DNA of 64,000 nucleotides from Sediminibacterium goheungense (lineage in GTDB: Bacteria > Bacteroidota > Bacteroidia > Chitinophagales > Chitinophagaceae), in the NCBI RefSeq assembly GCF_004361915.1, contig NZ_SNWP01000010.1, positions 558,001 through 622,000 on the forward strand. The letters are read 5' to 3'. Of this stretch, positions 53,166 to 62,865 are shown one piece after another; the first letter of the stretch is position 1; each line of letters opens with the position of its first letter. Both the position numbers and the translations under genes were made by a program. The notes beneath the pieces are model-generated. The model searched no databases. It had not been told where the DNA came from and was given only the letters and a program-made list of their open reading frames with translations.

Positions 53166-54701
53166 ATGACAGAAAAGATCCTCATCCTCGACTTTGGCAG
53201 CCAGTATACCCAATTAATTGCCCGCGCTGTACGTGAAGCAAATGTTTATTGTGAGATTATTCCCTTTCATAAGGAATTCACCTATGAAAAGGGTCTGAAA
53301 GGTATCATATTGAGTGGATCGCCATTTAGTGTAAATGAGGAAAATGCTCCGAATGTTGATATCGCTGATATGATTCAGCATATACCAGTACTCGGTGTTT
53401 GCTACGGTGCCCAGTTAACAGCTAAAAATTTTGGTGGAAGGGTTGATAAATCCAATAAAAGAGAATATGGCAGAGCGCGTTTGGAAGTGCTGAAAGAGGA
53501 TCAGCTCCTCAGCGGTATTTCGAAAGGATCACAGGTATGGATGAGTCATAGCGATTCCATAGTAACTCTTCCGGATGAATTTGAGATTACGGCCATTACA
53601 GAAAGTATTCCTGTGGCAGCTTTCAAAAAAATGACTACTGATACCTGCCCATTATATGGCATTCAGTTTCATCCGGAAGTATATCATTCAACCGAAGGCA
53701 AAAAGATTATCCATAATTTTCTGGTAAACATATGTGGTTGTAGCCAGGACTGGACACCCGCTTCTTTTGTTCATGAAACTGTTGAAGAACTGAAAAAACA
53801 GATTGGCAACCATCATGTTATCATGGCACTCAGCGGAGGTGTAGACAGTACGGTGGCCGCAACTTTAATCAGCAAAGCAATTGGCAACAGATTACACGGC
53901 ATATTTGTTGATAATGGTGTATTGAGAAAAGATGAGTTTCAACAGGTATTGGATACCTATAAAACCATTGGTCTGAATGTAACCGGTATCGATGCGAAAG
54001 ACTTGTTCTATGATGAATTCAAGGATAAAACAGATCCTGAAGCCAAACGAAAAGTAATCGGCCGTTTATTTATCGATGTATTTCAGGAAGAAGCTAAAAA
54101 AGTAGCTGGTGTAAAATTTCTCGGGCAGGGTACCATTTACCCGGATGTAATTGAAAGCGTTAGTGTACATGGTCCATCACAAACCATTAAATCGCACCAT
54201 AATGTGGGTGGTTTACCCGACACCATGCATCTTGATCTGGTAGAACCTTTACGTTACCTTTTTAAAGATGAAGTAAGAAAAGTGGGGCTTGAAATGGGAA
54301 TCCCGGCAGATATGATTAACCGCCACCCTTTCCCTGGCCCGGGTCTTGCCATCAGGATATTGGGAGAAGTAACAGCTGAAAAAGTGGCCCTACTTCAGGC
54401 TGCTGATGATATTTATATTAAAGCATTAAAATCGCATAACCTTTATAGTCAGGTGTGGCAGGCAGGCGCCATCCTGTTACCCGTAAAAAGTGTAGGCGTA
54501 ATGGGTGACGAACGTACTTATGAATTCACGGTAGCATTAAGGGCCGTAACTTCTGTTGATGGCATGACTGCAGACTGGGCTCACCTGCCTTATGAGTTTC
54601 TTGCGCATGTGTCTAACGAGATTATTAATAATGTAAGAGGCATCAACAGGGTGGTTTATGATATCAGCAGTAAACCTCCTGCAACCATAGAGTGGGAATA
54701 A
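53166..54701 (+). CDS. guaA: GMP synthase, glutamine-hydrolysing
   Basis: 511 residues. Class I glutamine amidotransferase domain with Cys79 in [10 protein letters not shown] and [13 protein letters not shown]-loop domain with [10 protein letters not shown]-terminal dimerisation domain ([26 protein letters not shown] ending). It converts XMP to GMP in the cytoplasm. The next gene begins 10 bases downstream. Confidence 0.97.
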   Translation: MTEKILILDFGSQYTQLIARAVREANVYCEIIPFHKEFTYEKGLKGIILSGSPFSVNEENAPNVDIADMIQHIPVLGVCYGAQLTAKNFGGRVDKSNKREYGRARLEVLKEDQLLSGISKGSQVWMSHSDSIVTLPDEFEITAITESIPVAAFKKMTTDTCPLYGIQFHPEVYHSTEGKKIIHNFLVNICGCSQDWTPASFVHETVEELKKQIGNHHVIMALSGGVDSTVAATLISKAIGNRLHGIFVDNGVLRKDEFQQVLDTYKTIGLNVTGIDAKDLFYDEFKDKTDPEAKRKVIGRLFIDVFQEEAKKVAGVKFLGQGTIYPDVIESVSVHGPSQTIKSHHNVGGLPDTMHLDLVEPLRYLFKDEVRKVGLEMGIPADMINRHPFPGPGLAIRILGEVTAEKVALLQAADDIYIKALKSHNLYSQVWQAGAILLPVKSVGVMGDERTYEFTVALRAVTSVDGMTADWAHLPYEFLAHVSNEIINNVRGINRVVYDISSKPPATIEWE

Positions 54702-54711
54702 TTATCAGATA

Positions 54712-55887
54712 ATGAGTCATTGCATCAAAATCATATTATCTATTCTGTTATTCACCTCTTTTTCAGTGAATACAAATGCACAGGTAAATGCCAGGGTGTA
54801 CAAGATTGCCGTATTTGCCCCTGTATACCTGGATTCTGCCTTTACGCAAGATGGTAATTACCGCCTCGGAAACCAGATTTTACCAAGGTATATGATGCCA
54901 GGGCTTGATTTTTATAACGGTATCATGATGGCTGTTGATTCACTCAATAAGGAAGAGGCTCCGATAGAAGTATTGTTCTATGATTCAAAAGCCATAAATG
55001 GTAGTATCAGCAATCCCGTTATTGATTCTGCCCTCATTGGGGCTTCGCTTATCATTGCATCCTTTAATAACCGCTTAGAAATAAAACCACTGGCTGATTT
55101 TGCACTGGAGCATGAAATACCATTGTTATCATACACCTACCCAAATGATGCCGGCATTACCGAAAATCCGTACTTCATACTCATAAACCCTACTTTAAAA
55201 ACGCACCTGGAAGGTATATATAAATACCTGCAGCGGGTATATCCTACCAGTAACCTTACTATGTTTAGAAAAAAAGGGGCTGTAGAGGATATGATACAAT
55301 CTACCTTCAATAATATCGGGAGGGAAGCACAGACAGTGCCCCTCAAAATTAAAACCATCGAATTAACAGACAGTTTTACAACCAGTCAGATAATCAGTTA
55401 TCTTGATAGCAATAAACAGAATATCGTAATCTGTGGTTCATTGAATGAAACTTTCGGCATTAACCTCGTAAAATCCCTAAGTGAATCTAAACGATATAGA
55501 AGTATAGCTGTAGGTATGCCTACCTGGGATGCTCTGAAAGGCGTAGATAAAAATATTGAAATCATTTATACAACACCCTACCACTTTATAAGAACCGATA
55601 AACTCGGACTCGACATTACGAATACGTACCGAAATAAATTTTCTGGCAGACCAAGTGATATGGTATTTAAAGGTTTCGAAGCCATGTATCATTTCACAAA
55701 ACTCCTCATTAAATATGAGGGTAAACTCATTGCCAATAGTAACGATAAAAGCTACAAGCTTTTCAACGACTTTGACATCCAGCCTGTAAAGCCTTATAGC
55801 AGTGATACAAAAGCGGTAGATTACCTCGAAAATAAAAAACTGTATTATATCCGTAAAATAGATGGCCAGATACGCTCTGTTAATTAG
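54712..55887 (+). CDS. Periplasmic binding-protein-like (type 1) exported protein
   Basis: 391 residues. Signal peptide MSHCIKIILSILLFTSFSVN, then a type-1 periplasmic-binding fold as in LivK/receptor-ligand-binding proteins: YKIAVFAPVYLDSAF, GLDFYNGIMMAVDSLNKEEA, LIIASFNNRLEIKPLADFAL, IPLLSYTYPND, NIVICGSLNETFGINLVKSL and MVFKGFEAMYHFTKLL. No ABC transporter genes are nearby. It probably binds a small ligand in the periplasm or at the outer membrane. The 10-base spacing suggests co-transcription with guaA. Confidence 0.75.
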   Translation: MSHCIKIILSILLFTSFSVNTNAQVNARVYKIAVFAPVYLDSAFTQDGNYRLGNQILPRYMMPGLDFYNGIMMAVDSLNKEEAPIEVLFYDSKAINGSISNPVIDSALIGASLIIASFNNRLEIKPLADFALEHEIPLLSYTYPNDAGITENPYFILINPTLKTHLEGIYKYLQRVYPTSNLTMFRKKGAVEDMIQSTFNNIGREAQTVPLKIKTIELTDSFTTSQIISYLDSNKQNIVICGSLNETFGINLVKSLSESKRYRSIAVGMPTWDALKGVDKNIEIIYTTPYHFIRTDKLGLDITNTYRNKFSGRPSDMVFKGFEAMYHFTKLLIKYEGKLIANSNDKSYKLFNDFDIQPVKPYSSDTKAVDYLENKKLYYIRKIDGQIRSVN

Positions 55888-55932
55888 TGGCCCCTACCAC
55901 AACAAAATAAATTCCCGGTTGTTGTAGTTACT

Positions 55933-56106
55933 GTGAAATCTTTCAAAGGCAATAAAGCACATTTACCCACAAAAATTTGCACCACCTGCAAGCGCCCCTT
56001 CAGCTGGCGCAAGAAATGGGAAAAGGTATGGGATGAAGTGAAATATTGCTCCGACAAATGCAGGCAATCAAAAATACCTTCCGCAGCTAATAAGCTTTCA
56101 TCATGA
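55933..56106 (+). CDS. Small DUF2256-family zinc-finger protein, GTG start
   Basis: 57 residues, too short for an ORF cut-off of 60. Product starts KSFKGNKAHLPTKICTTCKR and contains ICTTCKRPFSWRKKWEKVWD plus EVKYCSDKCR; four Cys (16, 19, 39, 43) form one zinc site. This is the DUF2256 pattern. No ATG occurs upstream in frame, so GTG at 55933 is the likely start. Function unknown. Confidence 0.85.
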   Translation: MKSFKGNKAHLPTKICTTCKRPFSWRKKWEKVWDEVKYCSDKCRQSKIPSAANKLSS

Positions 56107-56198
56107 CTCAGGCATTCTATTTATATTTATGAATAGCTACATCAGGTATGCTATTTGAAAATTGCCAATTACCATTTTACAAGATATAATATACAGGA

Positions 56199-57212
56199 AT
56201 GTCACTCATCAGTTTTACAGATCATGGGCTTTACTGCAGTGCCGGAGATTTTTATATAGATCCCTGGCGTCCTGTTAACCATGCTGTTATTACGCATGCA
56301 CATAGTGACCATGCCCGCTGGGGATCAGCCCATTATCTGTGTCATGCAGATACTTTCCCTGTTCTCAGGTTACGTTTGGGTAATATCAATGCCCAGGCAA
56401 TCGCATGGGGTGATCCGGTTTATAAAAACGGAGTGAAAATTTCGCTTCATCCTGCTGGTCATATCATCGGCTCTTCCCAAATCAGGGTAGAGTATAAAGG
56501 AGAAATTTGCGTAATAAGTGGCGATTATAAAACTGAAGCCGACGGACTCAGCGGTAATTTTGAAGCCATCCGGTGTCATACATTTATAACAGAATCTACT
56601 TTTGCTTTACCCATTTATCAATGGGAAGCACAGCCAAAAATGTTCGACAGTATCGGACAGTGGATCAGTAATAACCAACAGAATAATACAGTAAGTATTC
56701 TGATAGCTTACAGCTTAGGCAAGGCACAGAGACTGTTACAGGCCATTACCCCTGTAACAGATCGTATTTTTGTGCATGGTGCCATCTGGAACACACATAA
56801 GGTATTACAGGATCATGGTATTCCGCTTCCGAACGTGCAAAGGGTTACGCCTGAAATACCCAAATCATCATTCAACAGATCCGTTGTAATTGCACCTCCC
56901 GGTGCTACAGAGAGTAACTGGATGAAAAAATTTCATCCCTACAAAACGGCGGTTTGCAGCGGATGGATGCAGGTGAGAGGAAATTTCAGAAGAAATAATA
57001 CAGATGCAGGATTTGCACTCAGCGACCACGCAGACTGGCAAGGACTTATTAGCGCCATTGAAGCAACGGGCGCTTCCAAAGTATTTGTTACCCATGGCTT
57101 TCAGTCGGTATTAAGCCGCTACCTTAATGAAAAAGGTATTGAGGCTGCTGAAGTAAAAACAGCTTATGGAGAGGAGGACCTATTGTTGACTGAAAACCCA
57201 GACGAAGCATGA
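56199..57212 (+). CDS. Ligase-associated DNA exonuclease (metallo-beta-lactamase fold)
   Basis: 337 residues. Metal-binding motif THAHSDHARWG (HxHxDH), HPAGHIIGSSQIRVE, and VISGDYKTEADGL, the MBL/beta-CASP type of mRNA 3'-end-processing and DNA exonuclease proteins. In bacteria this form is found beside an ATP-dependent DNA ligase, and here its last 4 bases overlap the ligase start. Predicted to process DNA ends during repair in the cytoplasm. First gene of a five-gene plus-strand operon. Confidence 0.9.
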   Translation: MSLISFTDHGLYCSAGDFYIDPWRPVNHAVITHAHSDHARWGSAHYLCHADTFPVLRLRLGNINAQAIAWGDPVYKNGVKISLHPAGHIIGSSQIRVEYKGEICVISGDYKTEADGLSGNFEAIRCHTFITESTFALPIYQWEAQPKMFDSIGQWISNNQQNNTVSILIAYSLGKAQRLLQAITPVTDRIFVHGAIWNTHKVLQDHGIPLPNVQRVTPEIPKSSFNRSVVIAPPGATESNWMKKFHPYKTAVCSGWMQVRGNFRRNNTDAGFALSDHADWQGLISAIEATGASKVFVTHGFQSVLSRYLNEKGIEAAEVKTAYGEEDLLLTENPDEA

Positions 57213-58807
57213 AAGCATTTGCATCATTGGTAAAAGCATTGGGGAGTTCAACAGCCACCAACGAAAAACTAAATACCCTTTCTGCCTATTTTTCAACTGC
57301 CGATCCTAAAGATAAAGTATGGGTAATTGCCATTTTCAGTGGCAGGAGACCCAAAAGGGCTATCTCAACCAGTCAACTGAAAGAATGGTGCATTGAATTA
57401 ACTGAAACAAAAGACTGGCTATTTGAAGAATGTTATCATACCGTTGGTGACCTTGCTGAAACCATTGGTTTATTATTACCAATTAATGATGCTGATCAGG
57501 ATAATAAACCACTTCATTATTACATTGAATTACTCATTGGTTTACAAAATAAAACTGAAGAAGATAAAAAATCATTGATTACTGATGCCTGGAAACAATT
57601 ATCCAGGGATGAATTATTTGTATTCAATAAATTGATTACAGGCGGATTCAGGATAGGTGTATCACAGAAAATGATGGTAAATGCATTGGCCAAAGCTACC
57701 CATACAGATGCTTCTTTGATCGCCCATCGGATAAGTGGAAACTGGGATCCCAGCCTTGTTTCTTTTGAAGCACTGGTTCAGGAAAACACAGGTAGCAAGG
57801 ATGATTCAAAACCCTATCCGTTTTATTTAGCGCATGCTTTGGATAAAACAGCAGCAGCATTAGGCGCACCGGAAGAATGGCTGGTCGAATGGAAATGGGA
57901 TGGTATACGTGGACAGATTATTAAAAGAAATGATGAACATTATGTATGGAGCCGTGGAGAAGAACTCATGACCGATAAGTTTCCCGAATACCAGTCTTTT
58001 GTTTCATTGCTGCCTGATGGAACTGTTTTAGACGGTGAGATCATGCCGGCTAAAGAGGGTATACCCTTACCCTTCAGTATATTACAAACAAGAATCGGAA
58101 GAAAAAACATATCTAAAAAACAACTTCAGGAAGCTCCCGTTGCATTTTTTGCCTACGATTTGCTTGAATGGGAGGGTAAAGATATCAGGCATTTACCTAC
58201 AGTGGAAAGAAGAATGCTGCTTGAAAAACTGATCCGGGATTTCACCGATAACCGATTCCTTTTTCTCTCCGAGCCCATCGCTTTTTCTAAATGGGAAGAA
58301 CTTACAGCTATCAGAGATACTTCAAGAAGCAGGTTGGCGGAAGGACTGATGTTAAAAAGAAAATCGGGTATGTATCATGTAGGACGGAAAACAGGTGACT
58401 GGTGGAAATGGAAGATTGATCCATTAACCATCGACGCTGTTATGATTTATGCACAAAAGGGGCATGGCAGAAGAAGTAATCTTTATACCGACTATACTTT
58501 TGCTGTAAAAGATGGTGACAAACTGGTGAGCTTTACAAAAGCATATTCAGGTCTTACAGACAAAGAGTTTACAGCAGTGGATACTTTTGTTAAAAACAAT
58601 GCAGTAGAAAAATTCGGACCTGTGAGAACTGTAAAACCTGAACTGGTATTCGAAATTGCATTTGAAGGAATTGCAGCTTCAAAGCGACATAAAAGTGGTG
58701 TAGCCTTGAGATTTCCCAGAATAAACAGATGGCGGACCGATAAAAAGCCTGATGAAATCAATACATTAGAGGATTTAAAACAATTATTGGCATTGTACGG
58801 AAAATGA
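57209..58807 (+). CDS. ATP-dependent DNA ligase of the ligase-associated cassette
   Basis: 532 residues. N-terminal helical DNA-binding domain (about 1-210), adenylation domain with nucleotide-binding Lys229 in VEWKWDGIRGQ, DGEIMPAKEG, AEGLMLKRKSGMYHVGRKTG and WWKWKIDPL, and C-terminal OB domain ending in LRFPRINRWRTDK. It seals nicks with ATP in addition to the NAD-dependent LigA expected elsewhere. Its start overlaps the exonuclease stop and its stop overlaps the helicase start by 4 bases each. Confidence 0.95.
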   Translation: MKAFASLVKALGSSTATNEKLNTLSAYFSTADPKDKVWVIAIFSGRRPKRAISTSQLKEWCIELTETKDWLFEECYHTVGDLAETIGLLLPINDADQDNKPLHYYIELLIGLQNKTEEDKKSLITDAWKQLSRDELFVFNKLITGGFRIGVSQKMMVNALAKATHTDASLIAHRISGNWDPSLVSFEALVQENTGSKDDSKPYPFYLAHALDKTAAALGAPEEWLVEWKWDGIRGQIIKRNDEHYVWSRGEELMTDKFPEYQSFVSLLPDGTVLDGEIMPAKEGIPLPFSILQTRIGRKNISKKQLQEAPVAFFAYDLLEWEGKDIRHLPTVERRMLLEKLIRDFTDNRFLFLSEPIAFSKWEELTAIRDTSRSRLAEGLMLKRKSGMYHVGRKTGDWWKWKIDPLTIDAVMIYAQKGHGRRSNLYTDYTFAVKDGDKLVSFTKAYSGLTDKEFTAVDTFVKNNAVEKFGPVRTVKPELVFEIAFEGIAASKRHKSGVALRFPRINRWRTDKKPDEINTLEDLKQLLALYGK

Positions 58808-61269
58808 AGCTTACAGATACACCTGGTTATAAAGTAATAAAGACCTGGTTGTCTTCGAAAGGATACAACCCTTTCGCATTTCAGGAAGAAACCTGGAGCC
58901 ATATCATTGATGGTAAAAGTGGATTGGTGAATGCCCCTACCGGTTGCGGTAAAACATTTTCTGTTTTTTTAGGTGCCCTGATCAGGTATATCAATCAATA
59001 CCCTGATGATTTTCAATCTGCCAAGAAAAATGGATTACAACTTTTATGGGTAACACCTCTTCGTGCACTGGCAAAAGATATCGGCCGTTCGATGGAAGAA
59101 GTGTTTCAAGAAACAGGCATTCCTTGGAAAGTGGGTATAAGAAATGGTGATACAGACACTGCAGAAAGACAAAGGCAAAAAAGAAATACACCGGAAGTAT
59201 TAATTATTACACCGGAAAGCCTTCATTTACTACTCGCACAAAAAGGGTATCCTGAACTTTTCAAACCTTTGCAAATTATTGCAATAGATGAGTGGCATGA
59301 ACTGCTGGGAGGAAAGAGAGGAGTATTGGTTGAACTTGCTATATCCCGGTTAGCAGCTCTGTCAGCATTACAGCAGCAACCTTTATCGATTTGGGGTATC
59401 AGTGCCACCATTGGTAATCTTGAAGAAGCCAGAGATGTATTATTATCTCCCCTGAAGAAGACGGGTATTATTATACGTGCGAAAGTAGACAAGCAGATTG
59501 AAATAAAATCAATCATACCCGATGAGATAGAAAAGTACCCATGGGCTGGACATCTGGGCATCAAGCTGGCAGAAAAAATTATTCCCATCATTGAGGAAAG
59601 CAACACTACATTGATTTTTATTAATACAAGGGGTATGACAGAAACCTGGTATCAGACCATTCTGTCAATTGCCCCTCAGTTGGCAGGTGCTATTGCTTTG
59701 CACCATGGAAGTATTGAACAGGAACTGAGAGAATGGGTGGAAGATGCTTTACACACACAGAAATTAAAAGCAGTGGTATGTACCGCTAGTCTCGACCTGG
59801 GGGTCGATTTCAGACCCGTTGATACAGTGATACAGGTAGGTTCACCAAAAGGTGTTGCACGTTTTTTACAGCGTGCGGGCAGAAGCGGGCACCGGCCCGG
59901 TGAAATGAGCCGCATATATTTTCTACCTACCCATTCCCTTGAATTGGTAGAAGCCGCGGCATTAAAAGCAGCTACTAAATCCGGTACTGTTGAAAGCCGG
60001 GAACCGGTACTCCTTGCCTATGATGTGCTCTTGCAATATTTATGTACACTTGCCATCAGCGAAGGATTTCGGGCTGATGAAGTATTGCAGGAAATCAAAA
60101 GCACCTATTGTTTTGCTGATATACAGGATCAGGAATGGCAAGACACCCTTTTACATATTACACAGGGAGGCTTTGCCCTTCAGCAATACGATGAATACAG
60201 AAAAGTAGAAATCATCAACGGAGTTTACAGAATAACAAGCAGGCGAATTGCTATGCGACACCGTATGCATATTGGCACCATTGTGAGTGATGCCATGCTG
60301 AAAGTAAAACTCATGAACGGAAAATTCATTGGTGTAATCGAGGAATGGTTTATCAGCAGACTGGAACCTGGCAATGTTTTTACACTCGCCGGCAGGAATT
60401 TAGAACTGATAGGTATCAAAGAGATGACAGTTACTGTAAAACCATCCACATCAAAAAAATCAATTGTACCAAGCTGGATGGGTGGTCGTATGCCTTTGAG
60501 TGCCAATCTCGGACTAATGCTTCGTAAAACTTTTGATAGAGCCCTACACACTAATTCCGGCGAACCTGAGTTACTGGCACTGGCACCTTTGTTTCAACTT
60601 CAGGAATCTTTATCACACATACCTAAAGAAAATGAGCTGCTCATTGAACACATAGAAACCAAAGATGGATTTCACTTATTCGTATACCCTTTTGAAGGTA
60701 GACTGGTACACGAAGCCATGGCCGCTTTACTTGCCTGGCGCATGAGTAGATTGATACCCATTACTTTTTCATTTGTAATGAATGATTATGGATTTGAACT
60801 TTTAAGCGATCAGCCCATACCCCTGGATGACAGTAATGCAAAAGAATTATTCAGTACCGATAACTTATTGAATGATATTACGCAAAGCGTGAACTCTATA
60901 GAAATGGCCAAAAGAAAATTCAGGGATATTGCAGTGATCGGTGGTCTTGTATTTCAGGGATATCCGGGAGAACAGAAAAAAGCAAGGCATCTCCAATCAT
61001 CTGCTTCTCTCCTATTTAAGGTATTCAGCGATTACGAACCCAACAATCTTCTACTAAGACAGGCTTACCAGGAAGTATTTGACCAACAAATGGAAGAGAT
61101 ACGTTTGAGAAATGCATTAGATAGAATTGTAAACGGAGAAATCACCATTCAGTTTCCAAAACAATTAACGCCATTCTGCTTTCCGATAAAAGTAGACAGT
61201 ATGCGTGAAAACATGTCTTCTGAACAATTAGAAGACCGCGTAAGAAGAATGCAGCAACAACTTCTCTGA
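58804..61269 (+). CDS. Ligase-associated DEXH-box helicase (Lhr-like)
   Basis: 821 residues. Walker A APTGCGKTFSV with Lys50, Walker B/DEXH motif IDEWHELLGG (162-165), motif III GISATIG, motif V CTASLDLGVDF and motif VI QRAGRSGHRPGE. A long C-terminal part resembles the Lhr core (winged helix and beta domain). A 3'-5' DNA helicase that presumably works with the ligase and exonuclease in repair. A 35-base gap separates it from PdeM. Confidence 0.93.
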   Translation: MKLTDTPGYKVIKTWLSSKGYNPFAFQEETWSHIIDGKSGLVNAPTGCGKTFSVFLGALIRYINQYPDDFQSAKKNGLQLLWVTPLRALAKDIGRSMEEVFQETGIPWKVGIRNGDTDTAERQRQKRNTPEVLIITPESLHLLLAQKGYPELFKPLQIIAIDEWHELLGGKRGVLVELAISRLAALSALQQQPLSIWGISATIGNLEEARDVLLSPLKKTGIIIRAKVDKQIEIKSIIPDEIEKYPWAGHLGIKLAEKIIPIIEESNTTLIFINTRGMTETWYQTILSIAPQLAGAIALHHGSIEQELREWVEDALHTQKLKAVVCTASLDLGVDFRPVDTVIQVGSPKGVARFLQRAGRSGHRPGEMSRIYFLPTHSLELVEAAALKAATKSGTVESREPVLLAYDVLLQYLCTLAISEGFRADEVLQEIKSTYCFADIQDQEWQDTLLHITQGGFALQQYDEYRKVEIINGVYRITSRRIAMRHRMHIGTIVSDAMLKVKLMNGKFIGVIEEWFISRLEPGNVFTLAGRNLELIGIKEMTVTVKPSTSKKSIVPSWMGGRMPLSANLGLMLRKTFDRALHTNSGEPELLALAPLFQLQESLSHIPKENELLIEHIETKDGFHLFVYPFEGRLVHEAMAALLAWRMSRLIPITFSFVMNDYGFELLSDQPIPLDDSNAKELFSTDNLLNDITQSVNSIEMAKRKFRDIAVIGGLVFQGYPGEQKKARHLQSSASLLFKVFSDYEPNNLLLRQAYQEVFDQQMEEIRLRNALDRIVNGEITIQFPKQLTPFCFPIKVDSMRENMSSEQLEDRVRRMQQQLL

Positions 61270-61304
61270 TCTTTGGATTCCTGATCTTTATCTTTACAAA
61301 CTTT

Positions 61305-61958
61305 ATGACTGCTCCTACACTACATATGATCCGGAATCATCATTTTTGGCTATCTCCTGAAAGGGTGCTGTTCTGGGAGGAAGAAAAAACATTGATCGTA
61401 GCTGACTTACATTTTGGAAAAACCGGGCATTTCAGGAAGAGTGGCATTGCGATACCACAGTCGGTTTACCAACAGGACCTACAGCGATTATTTCATCAAA
61501 TCAGTTTTTTCAAACCCGAAAATGTCATCATTGTGGGTGATTTTTTCCATAGTCTTCAAAATAAAGAGATGGATTTCTTTCTCAAATGGAGAAATGATCT
61601 CCGAACACTCCCTTTTATGTTGATACAGGGCAATCATGATATTCTTAAAAAGGATTGGTACAGCAATGCATCCATTGATCTTGTCGATCAACATCTGTCA
61701 AACTCTTTTCTTTTTATCCATGATGAGGCTGACTTTAACGGACCAGATGAATTATTTGTTTTTGCCGGACATCTTCACCCGGGTTGTATTGTGAGAGGCA
61801 CTGGTAAACAATCACTCAGGTTTCCCTGTTTCTACTTTACAGAAAAAAAATGCATACTGCCCGCTTTCAGTCATTTTTCGGGGCTTGCACTTATTGAGCC
61901 AAAGAAAACAGATCATGTATTTGCTATTGTGAACCAGTCAATCATGAAACTAAAATGA
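61305..61958 (+). CDS. pdeM: Ligase-associated DNA-damage-response phosphoesterase
   Basis: 217 residues. Calcineurin-like motifs ADLHFGKTGHFRKSG, IIVGDFFHS, LIQGNHDI and FAGHLHPG bind two metals. This compact form is the PdeM (TIGR04123-type) member of the ligase cassette, a predicted endonuclease/phosphoesterase. The last 4 bases overlap the start of the next gene. Confidence 0.9.
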   Translation: MTAPTLHMIRNHHFWLSPERVLFWEEEKTLIVADLHFGKTGHFRKSGIAIPQSVYQQDLQRLFHQISFFKPENVIIVGDFFHSLQNKEMDFFLKWRNDLRTLPFMLIQGNHDILKKDWYSNASIDLVDQHLSNSFLFIHDEADFNGPDELFVFAGHLHPGCIVRGTGKQSLRFPCFYFTEKKCILPAFSHFSGLALIEPKKTDHVFAIVNQSIMKLK

Positions 61959-62854
61959 TCCGGATTGCATACGATCCTATTTATGCGCATCCTTTACCAG
62001 AAGGACATCGTTTCCCAATGTTAAAGTATGAGCTCATTCCAGGGCAGTTATTACATGAGGGTAGCATCTCTGAAAAAAATCTCTTTACACCCATTCCTGT
62101 TAAAACAGAGACGGTCTTACTGACGCACGATAAAGAGTATCTGGATAAACTTATCAACCAAACCTTATCAGCAGCGGAGCAAAGAAGAATCGGGTTCCCG
62201 CAATCTCCAGAGCTTACGCAAAGAGAATTGGTCATTACCCAGGGCACTATAGACTGCTGCTATTATGCTTTTGAATATGGTGTTGCATTAAATATTGCTG
62301 GTGGTACTCACCATGCATTTGCAGATCGGGGTGAAGGATTTTGTCTGTTGAATGATATGGCTGTTGCAGCCAACTACCTGCTCCGTGAAAAGAAAGCGGC
62401 TAAAATCATTATAATTGATCTGGATGTTCATCAGGGCAATGGCACAGCCAAATTGTTTGAAAATAACCCGGATGTATTTACATTCAGCATGCACGGTGCG
62501 CATAATTATCCTTTTCACAAAGAACATTCTGATCTCGACCTTCCATTAAAAGATGGCACTACCGGAAAAGAATATCTTTCTCTTTTACAAGAAGCACTAC
62601 CCCATCTGATCCAAAAAGTACAACCCGATTTCGCATTCTATCTATCAGGTGTTGACATTCTTGAAACAGATAAATTCGGCAAGCTTAAAGTTACGCTTGA
62701 TGAATGTAAACAAAGGGATGCATTCGTATTTGATATACTTCGTACAAACAATATCCCTGTAACCGTTGCCATGGGAGGCGGCTATTCTCCAGATGTAAGA
62801 ATTATTACAGAAGCACATTGCAATACATTCCGGCTGGCGACTGCCATGTATTAA
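61955..62854 (+). CDS. Histone-deacetylase-family protein (zinc hydrolase)
   Basis: 299 residues. Class I/II deacetylase-type motifs: GGTHHAFADRGEGFCLLND with the His-His pair, IIDLDVHQGNGTAKLF (Asp, His), FSMHGAHNYPF, YLSGVDILETD and VAMGGGYSPDVR. In bacteria members act on acetylated polyamines, acetoin-pathway proteins or unknown substrates. The start overlaps pdeM by 4 bases, so it is translationally coupled to the DNA-repair cassette. Substrate unknown. Confidence 0.92.
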   Translation: MIRIAYDPIYAHPLPEGHRFPMLKYELIPGQLLHEGSISEKNLFTPIPVKTETVLLTHDKEYLDKLINQTLSAAEQRRIGFPQSPELTQRELVITQGTIDCCYYAFEYGVALNIAGGTHHAFADRGEGFCLLNDMAVAANYLLREKKAAKIIIIDLDVHQGNGTAKLFENNPDVFTFSMHGAHNYPFHKEHSDLDLPLKDGTTGKEYLSLLQEALPHLIQKVQPDFAFYLSGVDILETDKFGKLKVTLDECKQRDAFVFDILRTNNIPVTVAMGGGYSPDVRIITEAHCNTFRLATAMY

Positions 62855-62865
62855 CCCCCCCTTGT

